Part shown: positions 26,908 to 36,479 of the stretch, piece by piece
Layout: each line of letters opens with the position of its first letter
Position numbering within the stretch: position 1 is the first letter of the stretch
From: Spirosoma linguale DSM 74
GTDB lineage: Bacteria; Bacteroidota; Bacteroidia; Cytophagales; Spirosomataceae
Length of the DNA stretch: 64,000 nt
Direction: 5' to 3'
Assembly: GCA_000024525.1 (NCBI GenBank)
Contig: CP001769.1
Location: forward strand, 1,350,001-1,414,000
Made by a program: the position numbers and the translations under genes
The notes under the pieces: generated by a model
What the model was told of the DNA's origin: nothing
Database searches by the model: none
The model's input: only the letters and a program-made list of their open reading frames with translations

Positions 26908-28347
26908 TTAGCCAATTTTAAATACCCAAACGGGTTGACCAGCCAATTGCTGACGTACCTTCTCGGGAACGACAACGCTGAAACCATCCTTTGTTTTGGT
27001 CAGCTTCAAGGCCTGTGATGCACCCAGTACGGTCACTTTAGCATTGGGCGCAACGGTAAGCGCCGGTAATGAAATGCTGGCCGGAAGCTGCTGTTCCGAC
27101 TCGCTGGGCAGGTAGGAGGCATAAACAGCCTTATTGTTCGAGGTGAACGCCCATTGCCCTTGCCGGTAGGGAGCCAACGGTTTGGTGCCGTAAATCGACT
27201 CGCCGTTTACGGTTATCCATTTGCCAATTTCCTGCAATCGCTGATAGGCTTCTTCGTGCCATTCGCCATCGGGGCCGGGGGCAATGTTAAGTAAGAGATT
27301 CCCGTTTTTGGCTACGATATCAACCAATGTCTGAACCAGTTTACGGGCGGGTTTGAAATTCTCCTTAGGGATGTACGACCAACTATCGCCCATAGTGATG
27401 CAGCTTTCCCAGGGAATGGGCATGTAATGGTCGGGGATAGACTGTTCCGGGGTGACGTAATTCTCGAATTCGCCCGATACCGTCCGGTCAACAACCAGAA
27501 GGCCCGGCTGATGCTGGCGCGCCATACCGGCAATGCGTGCCATGTTTATATCCTGGCTGTATGGGATCGTGCGCTGCCAACTAACGGTTGAGTCGATGGT
27601 GCTGGCCGGACGAACCCAGCCGCCGTCGAGCCACAGAATATCGACGTTGCCGTAACCGGTCATTAGTTCTTCGATCTGGTTATAGGTGAAATCGCTGAAC
27701 TTCTTCCAGTGGTCGGGGTATTTTTTCGGGTCGTAGCTTACGTTACGATCTTTGGGCGGAAAGTACGTCCACCAGTAATCTTCGGTATGCCAATCGGGTT
27801 TGGAAAAATACGTGCCGACCATAAAGCCCTGCTGACGAAAAGCACCAAGAATCTCTTTTGTGACGTTACTGCGCGGATTCGATGAGAACGGGGTTTTCTT
27901 ATCAGTGATCTTATAGTCCGTCAGCTTGGTGTCGAACATGCAAAAGCCGTCGTGGTGTTTGGTGGTGAAAACCACGTATTTCATGCCCGCCCCTTTTGCT
28001 GCATTGGCCCAGCGTTCGGGATTGAATTTGGTAGGGTTGAAAGTTGTTTGCAGATTTTCGTACGCTTTTTTATACTCGAACCAATTGGCCGCATAGGGGC
28101 CTCTGCGTTCGCACCAGCCTTCATCTTCGGGGCACAGTGACCACGATTCCACCACGCCCCACTCGCTGTAAGTGCCCCAGTGCATGAGCAGGCCAAACTT
28201 AATATCCTGCCAGTTCGCCAGTTTTTTCTTTACCAGTTCATCTTTGGGCCAGACGTATTTATCGTGATTCTGCTCCGAGTGCTGTTGCGCCAGAGCCGAT
28301 GTCGAAACCAGTAAGCTGAAGAGAATGGAGGTAATTTGTTTTTTCAT
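26908..28347 (-). CDS. Alpha-L-fucosidase, GH29 family
   Basis: A 479-residue secreted glycosidase. The signal peptide covers residues 1-21 (MKKQITSILFSLLVSTSALA), so ATG 28347 is preferred to one seven codons upstream. GH29 motifs follow: FGLLMHWGTYSEWG, YVVFTTKHHDGFCMFDT, and DILWLDGGW with the nucleophile Asp241. The C terminus (about 400-479) is a beta-rich domain. Such enzymes remove alpha-L-fucose from glycans. It begins 25 bases after the stop of the AraC-type gene on the same strand, so that regulator may control its transcript. Confidence 0.93.
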   Translation of the reverse strand: MKKQITSILFSLLVSTSALAQQHSEQNHDKYVWPKDELVKKKLANWQDIKFGLLMHWGTYSEWGVVESWSLCPEDEGWCERRGPYAANWFEYKKAYENLQTTFNPTKFNPERWANAAKGAGMKYVVFTTKHHDGFCMFDTKLTDYKITDKKTPFSSNPRSNVTKEILGAFRQQGFMVGTYFSKPDWHTEDYWWTYFPPKDRNVSYDPKKYPDHWKKFSDFTYNQIEELMTGYGNVDILWLDGGWVRPASTIDSTVSWQRTIPYSQDINMARIAGMARQHQPGLLVVDRTVSGEFENYVTPEQSIPDHYMPIPWESCITMGDSWSYIPKENFKPARKLVQTLVDIVAKNGNLLLNIAPGPDGEWHEEAYQRLQEIGKWITVNGESIYGTKPLAPYRQGQWAFTSNNKAVYASYLPSESEQQLPASISLPALTVAPNAKVTVLGASQALKLTKTKDGFSVVVPEKVRQQLAGQPVWVFKIG

Positions 28348-28372
28348 ATACAGGTTAATTTTTGGCAATGTA

Positions 28373-29407
28373 CTAGGCGTAGGCTAGCCGGTATGCACCC
28401 GGCGTCTGGCCCGTCCATTTTTTAAAGGAACGGAAAAAAACGCTGGGTTCGGCAAAACCCAGCAGATAGGCAATGTCTGTTGTGCTCACATTCGGTTCGC
28501 GCAGGTGCCCAATGGCAAGTTCTTTGCGGGTTTCGTCGAGGAGCTGCTGATACGATGTGCCCGATTCTTTGAGGTGAAGCTGCAAGGTTCGTACGCCCAT
28601 CGCCAGCCGGTCGGCAACGCTGACCAGGGTGGGCTCTTCACCTTTCATCAGCGAGACAATCTCGGCTTTCACCCGACTCTTCAGCGAGGGTGTATGGAGT
28701 TGGTTCAGTATATCGTTGGCGTGTTTCTCAAATAACGGGAACAGGCTGGGATTGGCATTGAGAACGGGCGTGTCCAGTAGGGCCGCATCGAAGACCAGGG
28801 TGGTTTCGCTGGCATCAAACAAGAGAAGGGTAGGGTCGAACACGCGTTCATGTTCGCGCGTGTCGCTTGGACGCGGGTAAGCAAAATGCGTTTCAAGCGC
28901 GGTCAGGCGCTGACCCGTGAGGGCACGAATGACCGACATATAGATCGACAGCTCGGAGTTAAAGGTATGTTCCGGGTAGATAATGTCAGGGCTGGTGATG
29001 CGTAGCGATAAGACGTACTTTGCGCCCGATTTGTCGTCGGCCGGAATGAGCTGCCCCGTTGTTTGGACGCCTTCGCAGACGATATCCTGGTAGTGGCAAA
29101 GCTTATCAAATACGTGCCCAAGTGTAGGACAGTGCATCATCACGTAGGCCAGTACCCCAAGAGCCAGCGGGTTTACCATTTCGCCCAGTTTGAGCGGGAG
29201 AGCAGGATCGTTCGTCGCGATAATGGCTTCGTGCCAGAGGGCCTGCACCTGCTGAATGAGTACCCGCCCGTCCGGGTTCTTAAGTTGAGCTGCGTCGATA
29301 CCTACCGCGCGGGCCAGTGCATCGGCATCGGCTCCCTGCTGGCGGGCCGCAAACAGGATGAGGTTGATAGAGCCAACAGAGAGAGAGTCGTTGGTTTTAG
29401 GCTGCAT
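28373..29407 (-). CDS. AraC-family transcriptional regulator
   Basis: A 344-residue protein. Residues 20-210 resemble the arabinose-binding-type N-terminal domain of the OruR/ArgR-like AraC subgroup (LALGVLAYVMMHCPTLGHVFDKLCHY, SELSIYMSVIRALTG). Residues about 240-340 contain the two helix-turn-helix motifs, with VADRLAMGVRTLQLHLKESGTSYQQLL and the second at IAYLLGFAEPSVFFRSFKKWTGQTPGAYR, a classic AraC signature. The fucosidase gene follows directly on the same strand. The effector cannot be deduced. Confidence 0.93.
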   Translation of the reverse strand: MQPKTNDSLSVGSINLILFAARQQGADADALARAVGIDAAQLKNPDGRVLIQQVQALWHEAIIATNDPALPLKLGEMVNPLALGVLAYVMMHCPTLGHVFDKLCHYQDIVCEGVQTTGQLIPADDKSGAKYVLSLRITSPDIIYPEHTFNSELSIYMSVIRALTGQRLTALETHFAYPRPSDTREHERVFDPTLLLFDASETTLVFDAALLDTPVLNANPSLFPLFEKHANDILNQLHTPSLKSRVKAEIVSLMKGEEPTLVSVADRLAMGVRTLQLHLKESGTSYQQLLDETRKELAIGHLREPNVSTTDIAYLLGFAEPSVFFRSFKKWTGQTPGAYRLAYA

Positions 29408-29672
29408 TTATAGGCCTGGTATTATCATTAAGTAGCGTTTAAGGTAATAACAATGATTGAATTTGATTGCGAAAACCGCAAGATAAAACGTTTTACAGAC
29501 CGAATGAGGCCACTTCTCTATCAAAAAATCCTGATAATGTCCTGGTGGCTTTACCTCGTTAGGCCTATTTAGGGTAGACTAAATAGACAGCGAGCTTTCA
29601 CGTTTCGGCCTAATAGCCAGAGCATTTTGGGAAAGTTGAAACGGACTAACGGTTTTTATTAATGTCACCAGC

Positions 29673-30104
29673 TCAATCCATGAACCGGTTGGGATGCAGG
29701 CTGCTCTTCCAGTAATTGATAATCGCTTCCAGCTGCTCCTTCATCTCACTGTGGCTGCTTTGTTTTTCGAAAAAGCCCTGAATAGTTAGCTCATACGCTT
29801 TTTCAACCAGGTGTTTATAGGCCGGATGAGTGAAGAAAATAAACGGAACAGCTCGTCGCTTCAGGTCCGCATCCGCTTCAATCTGTCGGCGCAGTTCAAG
29901 GCCGTTCATGACCTGCATACTCACTTCGGAGATAATGATAAAAGGAGGTTCCTTGCTTGTTCTGAAATAATCAATGGCCTGCTGGCCGTTCGTGAAAAAG
30001 ACGACCTGATTGTTGGGGGCAAGTCGTTCCAGCAGGGGTTTAAACAGTAGTTGATCATCCTGATCATCGTCAATGAAAATAATGGGGCCTCTCGAATCTT
30101 CCAC
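29673..30104 (-). CDS. Stand-alone receiver-domain protein with Glu at the phospho-acceptor site
   Basis: A 143-residue protein from a GTG start, consisting of a single CheY-like receiver. Beta-1 and acidic pocket: IIFIDDDQDD (about 8-17). The beta-3 segment reads FIIISEVSMQVMNGLE; aligned with the usual L-D-x-x-M-P-x-M-x-G pattern, Glu replaces the phosphorylated Asp and Gln replaces Pro. The Thr of beta-4 (FIFFTHP) and the Lys of beta-5 (GFFEKQSS) are kept. It is therefore likely not phosphorylated, and the Glu may mimic the active state. No histidine kinase or output domain is adjacent. Confidence 0.88.
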   Translation of the reverse strand: MEDSRGPIIFIDDDQDDQLLFKPLLERLAPNNQVVFFTNGQQAIDYFRTSKEPPFIIISEVSMQVMNGLELRRQIEADADLKRRAVPFIFFTHPAYKHLVEKAYELTIQGFFEKQSSHSEMKEQLEAIINYWKSSLHPNRFMD

Positions 30105-30512
30105 GGGTCTACGTTAAGCATAATTGGATTAACTTATACAACCAGAAGAACCGCTGAAGGATTATTTTTCGGCCAAAAAATTAATGATCAATAAATTGAA
30201 GTGTGTTCATTTAATTGATGGTTTTTTACTGACGTATGGTGTTATTAAGCTGTATTCGCTTACTTGATGTGCTGATTAACAAGGCTGAGGCAATGTACTG
30301 CCTTAAGGAAATAATAGAAGAAGTATTTAGATTTGACGGAAGCCGACGTACAGAAATTTCAACCTGTCGTTGCTGTTTGTGAACTCACTGGGCCCTGATG
30401 TTAAAATATAGCATCACGATTGAATATCCATGAAGTCAATCAGGCGATACCTGGCACATATCTGATAGCGAGAGTCAAAATATACTATATCCTAAACCCT
30501 ATTCTACGGCAA
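30105..30512. other. Intergenic region without recognised element
   Basis: AT-rich divergent spacer between the receiver gene (minus) and the beta-helix gene (plus). It should carry both promoters, but no TTTG/TAnnTTTG pair at correct spacing was found. A TTG at 30420 opens a frame in register with the beta-helix gene, but the added residues do not resemble a signal peptide. Confidence 0.4.
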
Positions 30513-32882
30513 ATGACCTGTCTTTCTCAAGTGATACGAACTGTTTTTAAAGGCACCCTGCTTGGCTGGCTGGGCTTCGCTACACCAGGATATGCGCAGA
30601 CCCGCATTTTTGTGTCTCCGTCGGGAAGCGATACCCAGGCAGGTACACAGGCATTACCCGTGGCAACGCTCGAAAAGGCACTGGAGAAAGTAAAAACTGC
30701 CCCTCAGAACGAGGTACATATCTACCTACGTAGAGGCACTTATTATTTAGCCAAAACGGCACGCATAACCCCGCAACTGATCGGCAATAAGCGGCTTTTG
30801 ATCAGTGCATTCCAGAACGAACCCGTTGAGCTTAACGGCGGGCGGAAACTGGCGTTGCGCTGGCAAAAGTCCGGCGACAGAATCTGGACGGCCAACGTAG
30901 CAGGCGAACCGTTTGAGCAACTATACGTCAACGGGAAGAAGCAGATATTGGCTCGTTATCCAAACTATGATTCGACAGCCCGGGTGTTTAACGGAACAGC
31001 CGCTGACGCCATCAGCCGAACACGAATCAGCCGGTGGAAAAACCCGTCTGGCGGCTACGTTCACGCCATTCACCAGCACGAGTGGGGCGATTTTCATTAC
31101 CGTATAACGGGTAAATCAGGCGATACGCTCACCTACGAAGGGGGCTGGCAGAATAACCGCCCGATGGGGATTCATAAGAATCAGCGGTTTGTCGAAAATA
31201 TCTACGAAGAATTGGATGCTCCGGGCGAATGGTTTTATGACAAAGCCACCCAAACGCTTTCGTTTATGCCGCCTTCTGGCCTTGACCTGAATACGGCCGT
31301 TGTTGAGGTGTCGCGGTTGAAATCGTTGGTTGAGTTGGTTGGAACACCCAAAACTCCGCTTCGTCAGGTGCGTATTCATGGCATACGGCTGGTTAATACC
31401 GAGCGGACGTTTATGGAGCCGTATGAACCGCTGCTGCGTAGCGACTGGATGTTATACCGGGGTGCCGCGATTTATCTGGAAAACACCGAGAATTGCCGCA
31501 TCGAAGCCTGCGAGCTTACCCATCTGGGTGGAAACGCCATTCTGGTGAGTCGGTATAATCGGAACACATCGGTCGATGGCTGTCATATTCATCACATAGG
31601 AGCTACTGCCATCGGGTTTGTGGGCGATACGTCGGCGGTTCGTTCACCTGCTTTTCGGTATGAGTGGGTTGTGCCTTATGCTGACATGGACCTGCGGCCG
31701 GGGCCAAAAAACAACCAGTACCCGGCAAACTGCACCGCCAGCGACAACCTCATTCACCACACCGGCGAGATTGAAAAACAGTCTACCGGCGTTGAAATTT
31801 CAATGGCTTCCGACATAACGGTACGCCATAATACGATTTATCAGCTGCCCCGCGCGGGGATCAATATTGGTGACGGCACCTGGGGCGGGCATTTGCTTGA
31901 GTTCAATGACGTATTCGACACCGTACTGGAAACGGGCGATCATGGTTCGTTTAATTCCTGGGGGCGCGACCGCTTCTGGCACCCCAACCGGAAAACGATG
32001 GATAGTCTGGCAGCCGCTCACCCGGAGCTGATTAAACTCGATGCGCAAAAACCAGTCGTTATCCGGAATAATCGGTTCCGCTGTGACCACGGATGGGATA
32101 TTGATCTCGACGACGGCAGCAGTAATTACATCATTGCCAATAACGTATTGCTAAACGGCGGGCTGAAGTTTCGGGAAGGGTTTTACCGGACTGCCGAAAA
32201 CAATGTGATCGTCAATAACTCCTTTCACCCGCACGTCTGGTTCAAAAACAGTGAGGATGTGTTTCGGAGGAACATCGTCATGCGGCCTTACTTTCCTATT
32301 CAGATCGCTTATTGGGGTAAAGAGATCGACCATAATTTATTTCCGGACCAGACTGCTTTGCAAAAGGCGCAGCAGAACGGTACCGATCTTCATAGTCAAT
32401 TTGGTGATCCGCAATTTATCAATCCGGGGCAGGGCGACTATCGGGTAGCGCAGACAAGTCCGGCACTGGCTGCTGGCTTCCGGAATTTCCCCATGAATCA
32501 GTTTGGTGTGCAGCGGGCATCGTTACGAGCCTTGGCCCGTTCGCCTAAACTTCCCCAGCTAATTAACGACCGGAAAGAGTCGAACGTTACGGAGAAGACC
32601 TGGTTAGGCATTCGGATACGTAATGTGAATGGACTGGGCGACCGGTCGGCGTTCGGGTTGCCGGATGAAAAAGGGATTGTTGTGCTGATTGTGCCTAAAG
32701 AAAGCAAACTGGCTACGTCGGGTTTGCAGAAAGATGATGTCATTCGAACTATCAACGGCACCGATGTAGCAACCATCGCTCAGTTGGAGAGTATACAGCA
32801 ACAACTACACTTCATGAGCACCATACCCGTTGGCGTAATGCGAAATCAACGGATCATAGATGTACAATTACCCATGAAGTGA
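30513..32882 (+). CDS. Secreted right-handed beta-helix protein with C-terminal PDZ domain
   Basis: A 789-residue protein from ATG 30513. A signal peptide (residues 1-28, ending GYA before QTRIFVSP) supports this start. The opening IFVSPSGSDTQAGTQALPVATLEKAL is typical of DUF1565-type polysaccharide-lyase-like beta-helix proteins. Parallel beta-helix coils (about 290-600) show repeats such as NCRIEACELTHLGGNAILV and ITVRHNTIYQLPRAGINIG. The C-terminal 95 residues form a PDZ domain (WLGIRIRNVNG, ESKLATSGLQKDDVIRTINGTDV). It probably binds or degrades polysaccharide outside the cytoplasm; the PDZ addition is unusual. Confidence 0.85.
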   Translation: MTCLSQVIRTVFKGTLLGWLGFATPGYAQTRIFVSPSGSDTQAGTQALPVATLEKALEKVKTAPQNEVHIYLRRGTYYLAKTARITPQLIGNKRLLISAFQNEPVELNGGRKLALRWQKSGDRIWTANVAGEPFEQLYVNGKKQILARYPNYDSTARVFNGTAADAISRTRISRWKNPSGGYVHAIHQHEWGDFHYRITGKSGDTLTYEGGWQNNRPMGIHKNQRFVENIYEELDAPGEWFYDKATQTLSFMPPSGLDLNTAVVEVSRLKSLVELVGTPKTPLRQVRIHGIRLVNTERTFMEPYEPLLRSDWMLYRGAAIYLENTENCRIEACELTHLGGNAILVSRYNRNTSVDGCHIHHIGATAIGFVGDTSAVRSPAFRYEWVVPYADMDLRPGPKNNQYPANCTASDNLIHHTGEIEKQSTGVEISMASDITVRHNTIYQLPRAGINIGDGTWGGHLLEFNDVFDTVLETGDHGSFNSWGRDRFWHPNRKTMDSLAAAHPELIKLDAQKPVVIRNNRFRCDHGWDIDLDDGSSNYIIANNVLLNGGLKFREGFYRTAENNVIVNNSFHPHVWFKNSEDVFRRNIVMRPYFPIQIAYWGKEIDHNLFPDQTALQKAQQNGTDLHSQFGDPQFINPGQGDYRVAQTSPALAAGFRNFPMNQFGVQRASLRALARSPKLPQLINDRKESNVTEKTWLGIRIRNVNGLGDRSAFGLPDEKGIVVLIVPKESKLATSGLQKDDVIRTINGTDVATIAQLESIQQQLHFMSTIPVGVMRNQRIIDVQLPMK

Positions 32883-32908
32883 ATGGTGTGGTCTTTGATC
32901 GATACGAA

Positions 32909-32947
32909 TAAAAAGCCTACGTCGATCTACCTCAACGTAGGTTTTTT
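32909..32947. terminator. Bidirectional terminator between convergent genes
   Basis: An ACGTAGG stem (left arm 32915-32922, right arm 32935-32941) is flanked by A-rich and T-rich tracts. It sits between the beta-helix gene and the convergent epimerase gene and can serve both. Confidence 0.8.
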
Positions 32948-32982
32948 ATTCGTCTCGATCACTTCTGGCATTCGTTCATGCG

Positions 32983-33930
32983 TTATAAGCGGCCTTCTTC
33001 TTTCAGCCAGGTAAGCGATTCCTGAATAGCTTCCAGAGACGTATAACGGGGATGAAAGCCTAACCGCTGGCGTGCTTTGGTAATGCTGCCATTGGTGCTA
33101 TGCAGCAAATGCCCCCAGCTTTGGTTGGCGTATTCCTCTGAGGTGGTCTGTTTAAATTCGTCGAACGTGACGAAGCGTAGATTCGCTGAGGTGCCATACC
33201 AGGTAGCCAGGGCCTGAGCATACCCGCGCCAGGTCATGGCTCGCTCAGAAAGAATGTGGAAACTTTCACCAATCGATGCTGCTGGATTGTCAAGGGCCAG
33301 CATAAATCCTAAAGCCACATCGTCGGCATGCACATGATGCAGGGTTTCAAGGCCCTGGTTGGGAAGCAGAACCTCACGGCCCGTGGCCAACTTAGTGAAG
33401 ATCCGGGCGTCCAGATTACCCGCCGGCGTAATGGGCGTCCAACCCGGCCCGACAATGTGACCCGGGTGAATTACCGTCGAGGGTAGCTCCGCCAGATCAA
33501 CTTCCTGTAGCAAATACGTTTCAATGGCCGCCTTCCGAAGGCCATACGCATCAATGGGGTATCTGGGGTCAGATTCGTTGACAGGAACCAGCTCATTGTA
33601 ACCGTGAACCCAAATCGTACCGCAGTGCAGGAAGTGCCTGACGCGTCCTGTCAGGGCATCGGTCAGTTGCCTGGTGCTGTCCAGCTCGAAACTAATTAAA
33701 TCAATGACCGCGTCGGGGGTTAAATCCGCTATGGCCTGACCGAATTTCCCTTGTTTTTCTAACTCAGTACGATCTAAGGCGACAAAGGCTACCTGTTGCC
33801 AATCGTCGTGAGTCTGGTAAGGATCACGTTGACGGCGGCTAACAACGGTTACGTCATGTCCAGCCGCCACCAGTCGGGGCACTAAAAAGGTACCAATGTG
33901 TCCGGTACCGCCAATCACTACAATTTTCAT
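32983..33930 (-). CDS. NAD-dependent epimerase/dehydratase family protein (extended SDR)
   Basis: A 315-residue protein with the nucleotide-binding VIGGTGHIG (about 4-12) and the VVSRRQRDPY segment. The active-site YxxxK is YGLRKAA at about 129-133. The C-terminal part contains IHPGHIVGPGWTPI and the terminal helix YTSLEAIQESLTWLKEEG. These extended short-chain dehydrogenases act on nucleotide sugars or related carbonyl substrates. The substrate is not evident. It stands alone. Confidence 0.9.
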   Translation of the reverse strand: MKIVVIGGTGHIGTFLVPRLVAAGHDVTVVSRRQRDPYQTHDDWQQVAFVALDRTELEKQGKFGQAIADLTPDAVIDLISFELDSTRQLTDALTGRVRHFLHCGTIWVHGYNELVPVNESDPRYPIDAYGLRKAAIETYLLQEVDLAELPSTVIHPGHIVGPGWTPITPAGNLDARIFTKLATGREVLLPNQGLETLHHVHADDVALGFMLALDNPAASIGESFHILSERAMTWRGYAQALATWYGTSANLRFVTFDEFKQTTSEEYANQSWGHLLHSTNGSITKARQRLGFHPRYTSLEAIQESLTWLKEEGRL

Positions 33931-34258
33931 CGGTATGTCAGTGAAAAATATGTCTAGTCAATCCACTCTGTTAACCAGTAAACTGGGCGTTTGCTTATTC
34001 TCGCCGATACGGTTCTGATATGCATGTGATTTAATTAATGGTTAACTACTAGTTCTCCGGTGTAAGGCTTATAAACCAGATGTAAGTTATCATTAGTACT
34101 GTTCTGTGCGTTCATGGTCTTTGCGGAAAAGGGAGTGGATCATTAAAAGATAGCACCCACTGGCTTTTTGTTGTGCCTGAGCTACATAGGCCGAGAGGTC
34201 ACTGCAACTTCCGGCCATTTTGTATCCATTGCATCTATATATTCCTCCAAACCCAATT
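33931..34258. other. Intergenic region, no structure recognised
   Basis: A spacer of 328 bases between divergent genes. It must contain the promoters of the epimerase and dehydrogenase genes. No clear promoter pair, hairpin or short gene was found. Confidence 0.35.
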
Positions 34259-36364
34259 ATGAAACGGTTTACCTACCCAGCCTTACTCCTGACCCTTGGC
34301 CTGCTCAGCCTGGTCGAAAAGCCCCCCACCACCGACTGGCCCGAATACAACGGTGGGCCGGATCGTAATCATTTTTCACCCCTCACTCAGTTAAATCCCG
34401 GTAATGTAGCGGGCTTGAAGGTCGCCTGGGAGTATGCGTCGGGCGGAGTCGATACGCTCAAGAATAATACCCAGATTCAGTGCAATCCGCTCATCGTCGA
34501 CGGTGTACTGTACGGTGTTTCGGCGGGCTCGCAGGCCTTTGCCCTCGACGCGGCTACCGGCAAGGAGATTTGGAAAACTGCTTTTACCGACGATACCTTC
34601 GCCATGAATAGCCGGGGCGTTACCTACTGGACCGATGGACGACAGGCTCGGATTTTCTTCGCCTACGGATCGCTGCTCTATGCCCTCGACGCCCGAACGG
34701 GAAAGCCGGTGGTCAGTTTTGGTAAAGGCGGAAAAATTAACCTGAAAGATGGCCTCGCCCGTCCTGGAGCCGACGAGTATGTAGTAAGCAACACACCGGG
34801 CGTAATCTATAAAAATCTGCTTATCATGGGCCACCGGGTGTCGGAGGTTGCCCCGGCTCTGCCCGGCGACGTGCGCGCTTACGACCTGCACACGGGGCGG
34901 CTAGTCTGGACGTTCCACACCATTCCGCACCCCGGCGAGTACGGGGCCGACACCTGGCCCAAAGACGGCCACCTTAACTTCGGCGGAGCCAACAACTGGA
35001 TGGGCATGGCTATCGACCGGCAGCGCGGCATCGTGTACGTACCCACGGGAACGGCAGCATTCGATTTATACGGCAGTACCCGGCCCGGTAAGAACCTGTT
35101 CGGCAATAGCCTGATAGCCCTCGACGCAGCTACGGGCAAGCGACGCTGGCATTTTCAGACGATCCACCACGACATTTGGGACCGCGATATTCCGGCTCCT
35201 CCCAATTTATTTACCGTTGTTCATGACGGCAAAAAAGTAGATGCCGTTTCGGTATTATCCAAACAAGGTTTTCTGTTTGTCTTTGACCGGGTTACGGGTA
35301 AGCCGCTATTCCCGATTGAGGAACGGCCCATGCCCGCTTCCACTGTTCCGGGGGAAAAAGCGTGGCCCACCCAGCCGATTCCCCTCAAACCCGCACCGTT
35401 TACCCGGCAATCGTTTTCAGAAAGCGATATTAACGACTTTGTCACCGACCGCGACACGGTACTGGCTCAACTCCGGCGCTGGCAATCGGGGAAGGAGTTT
35501 ATTCCCCTGCCATTGAGTCCCAATCGTACCGTGTTTTTCCCCGGCACCGACGGTGGGGCGCAGTGGGGTGGGGCCGCGGTGGACGAAGATGGCATTATGT
35601 ACGTTCCCGCCAAGCAAATTCCGGTCACCATGGGGCTGGTTCCGACCGCCGACGGTTCGTTGTCAGCCAAGGCTGTTGATCGCACGGGTAGCCAACTCTA
35701 CCAAACGCACTGTGCCGCCTGCCATGGCCAAAACCGCGAAGGCAGTCATGATGGTAGCTATCCGGCCCTGACCAGTATTTCCCAAAAACGTAACCAGACG
35801 TCCGTAACCCAGGTTCTGGCCAAAGGTCAGGGAATGATGCCTGCATTCACTCACCTGAAGGAAGATGAGCGTAAGGCCATTGTGGATTTTTTGTTTGGTA
35901 AAACAACGTCCGTCGTCAGCAAAACGGGATTGAATACCTCCCCCTATCATCATACCGGCTTTACCCGTTGGTACGACCGGGCCGGGTACCCCGTGAGCCG
36001 CCCACCCTGGGGCACCCTGACGGCGATCGATATGAATACGGGCGAACACCGTTGGCAAGTGCCGCTGGGCGAGTACCCCGAACTGGTGGCGAAGGGGGTG
36101 CCCCCAACGGGCACTGATAACTATGGTGCCCCGGCTGTTACGGCGGGTGGGTTACTCTTCATCGCTTCTTCCCGCGACGAACTGATTCGGGCTTTCGATA
36201 GAAAAACGGGCCGTGAACTCTGGCGGGCCAAACTGCCGGCTGCCGGGTATGCTTCGCCAAGTACCTACGCGGTTAATGGCAAGCAATACGTAGTAATTGC
36301 CTGTGGGGGTGGCAAACTCAAAACGAAGTCGGGGGATCGGTACGTGGCGTTTGCGTTGCCGTAA
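34259..36364 (+). CDS. PQQ-dependent dehydrogenase with inserted cytochrome c domain
   Basis: A 701-residue quinoprotein from ATG 34259, with a hydrophobic N terminus acting as signal or anchor. It has repeated beta-propeller blades with PQQ-enzyme motifs: WPEYNGGPDRNHFSPLTQL at the start, then FALDAATGKEIWKTAF and the C-terminal RAFDRKTGRELWRAKLP. A cytochrome c domain is embedded at about 470-560, with the haem motif CAACHG at 484-489 and a MMPAF sequence near residue 525 supplying the likely axial Met. Members oxidise sugars or alcohols in the periplasm and pass electrons to the respiratory chain. The substrate is uncertain. Confidence 0.93.
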   Translation: MKRFTYPALLLTLGLLSLVEKPPTTDWPEYNGGPDRNHFSPLTQLNPGNVAGLKVAWEYASGGVDTLKNNTQIQCNPLIVDGVLYGVSAGSQAFALDAATGKEIWKTAFTDDTFAMNSRGVTYWTDGRQARIFFAYGSLLYALDARTGKPVVSFGKGGKINLKDGLARPGADEYVVSNTPGVIYKNLLIMGHRVSEVAPALPGDVRAYDLHTGRLVWTFHTIPHPGEYGADTWPKDGHLNFGGANNWMGMAIDRQRGIVYVPTGTAAFDLYGSTRPGKNLFGNSLIALDAATGKRRWHFQTIHHDIWDRDIPAPPNLFTVVHDGKKVDAVSVLSKQGFLFVFDRVTGKPLFPIEERPMPASTVPGEKAWPTQPIPLKPAPFTRQSFSESDINDFVTDRDTVLAQLRRWQSGKEFIPLPLSPNRTVFFPGTDGGAQWGGAAVDEDGIMYVPAKQIPVTMGLVPTADGSLSAKAVDRTGSQLYQTHCAACHGQNREGSHDGSYPALTSISQKRNQTSVTQVLAKGQGMMPAFTHLKEDERKAIVDFLFGKTTSVVSKTGLNTSPYHHTGFTRWYDRAGYPVSRPPWGTLTAIDMNTGEHRWQVPLGEYPELVAKGVPPTGTDNYGAPAVTAGGLLFIASSRDELIRAFDRKTGRELWRAKLPAAGYASPSTYAVNGKQYVVIACGGGKLKTKSGDRYVAFALP

Positions 36365-36409
36365 GCTGCAACTTCGTCAATCGGAGGCCTAAAGCTTCAT
36401 AGGAAACAG

Positions 36410-36460
36410 AAAGCAGCCCTGGCTGTCCGGCGGAAATTCGCGGACAGCCAGGGCTGCTTT
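36410..36460. terminator. 20-bp perfect inverted repeat between convergent genes
   Basis: Arms 36410-36429 and 36441-36460 are perfectly complementary around an 11-base loop. The arm ends read AAAGCAGCCC and GGGCTGCTTT. It sits between the dehydrogenase and thiol peroxidase stop codons and probably terminates both. Confidence 0.8.
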
Positions 36461-36479
36461 CAACGAGAACAATCGTGCT

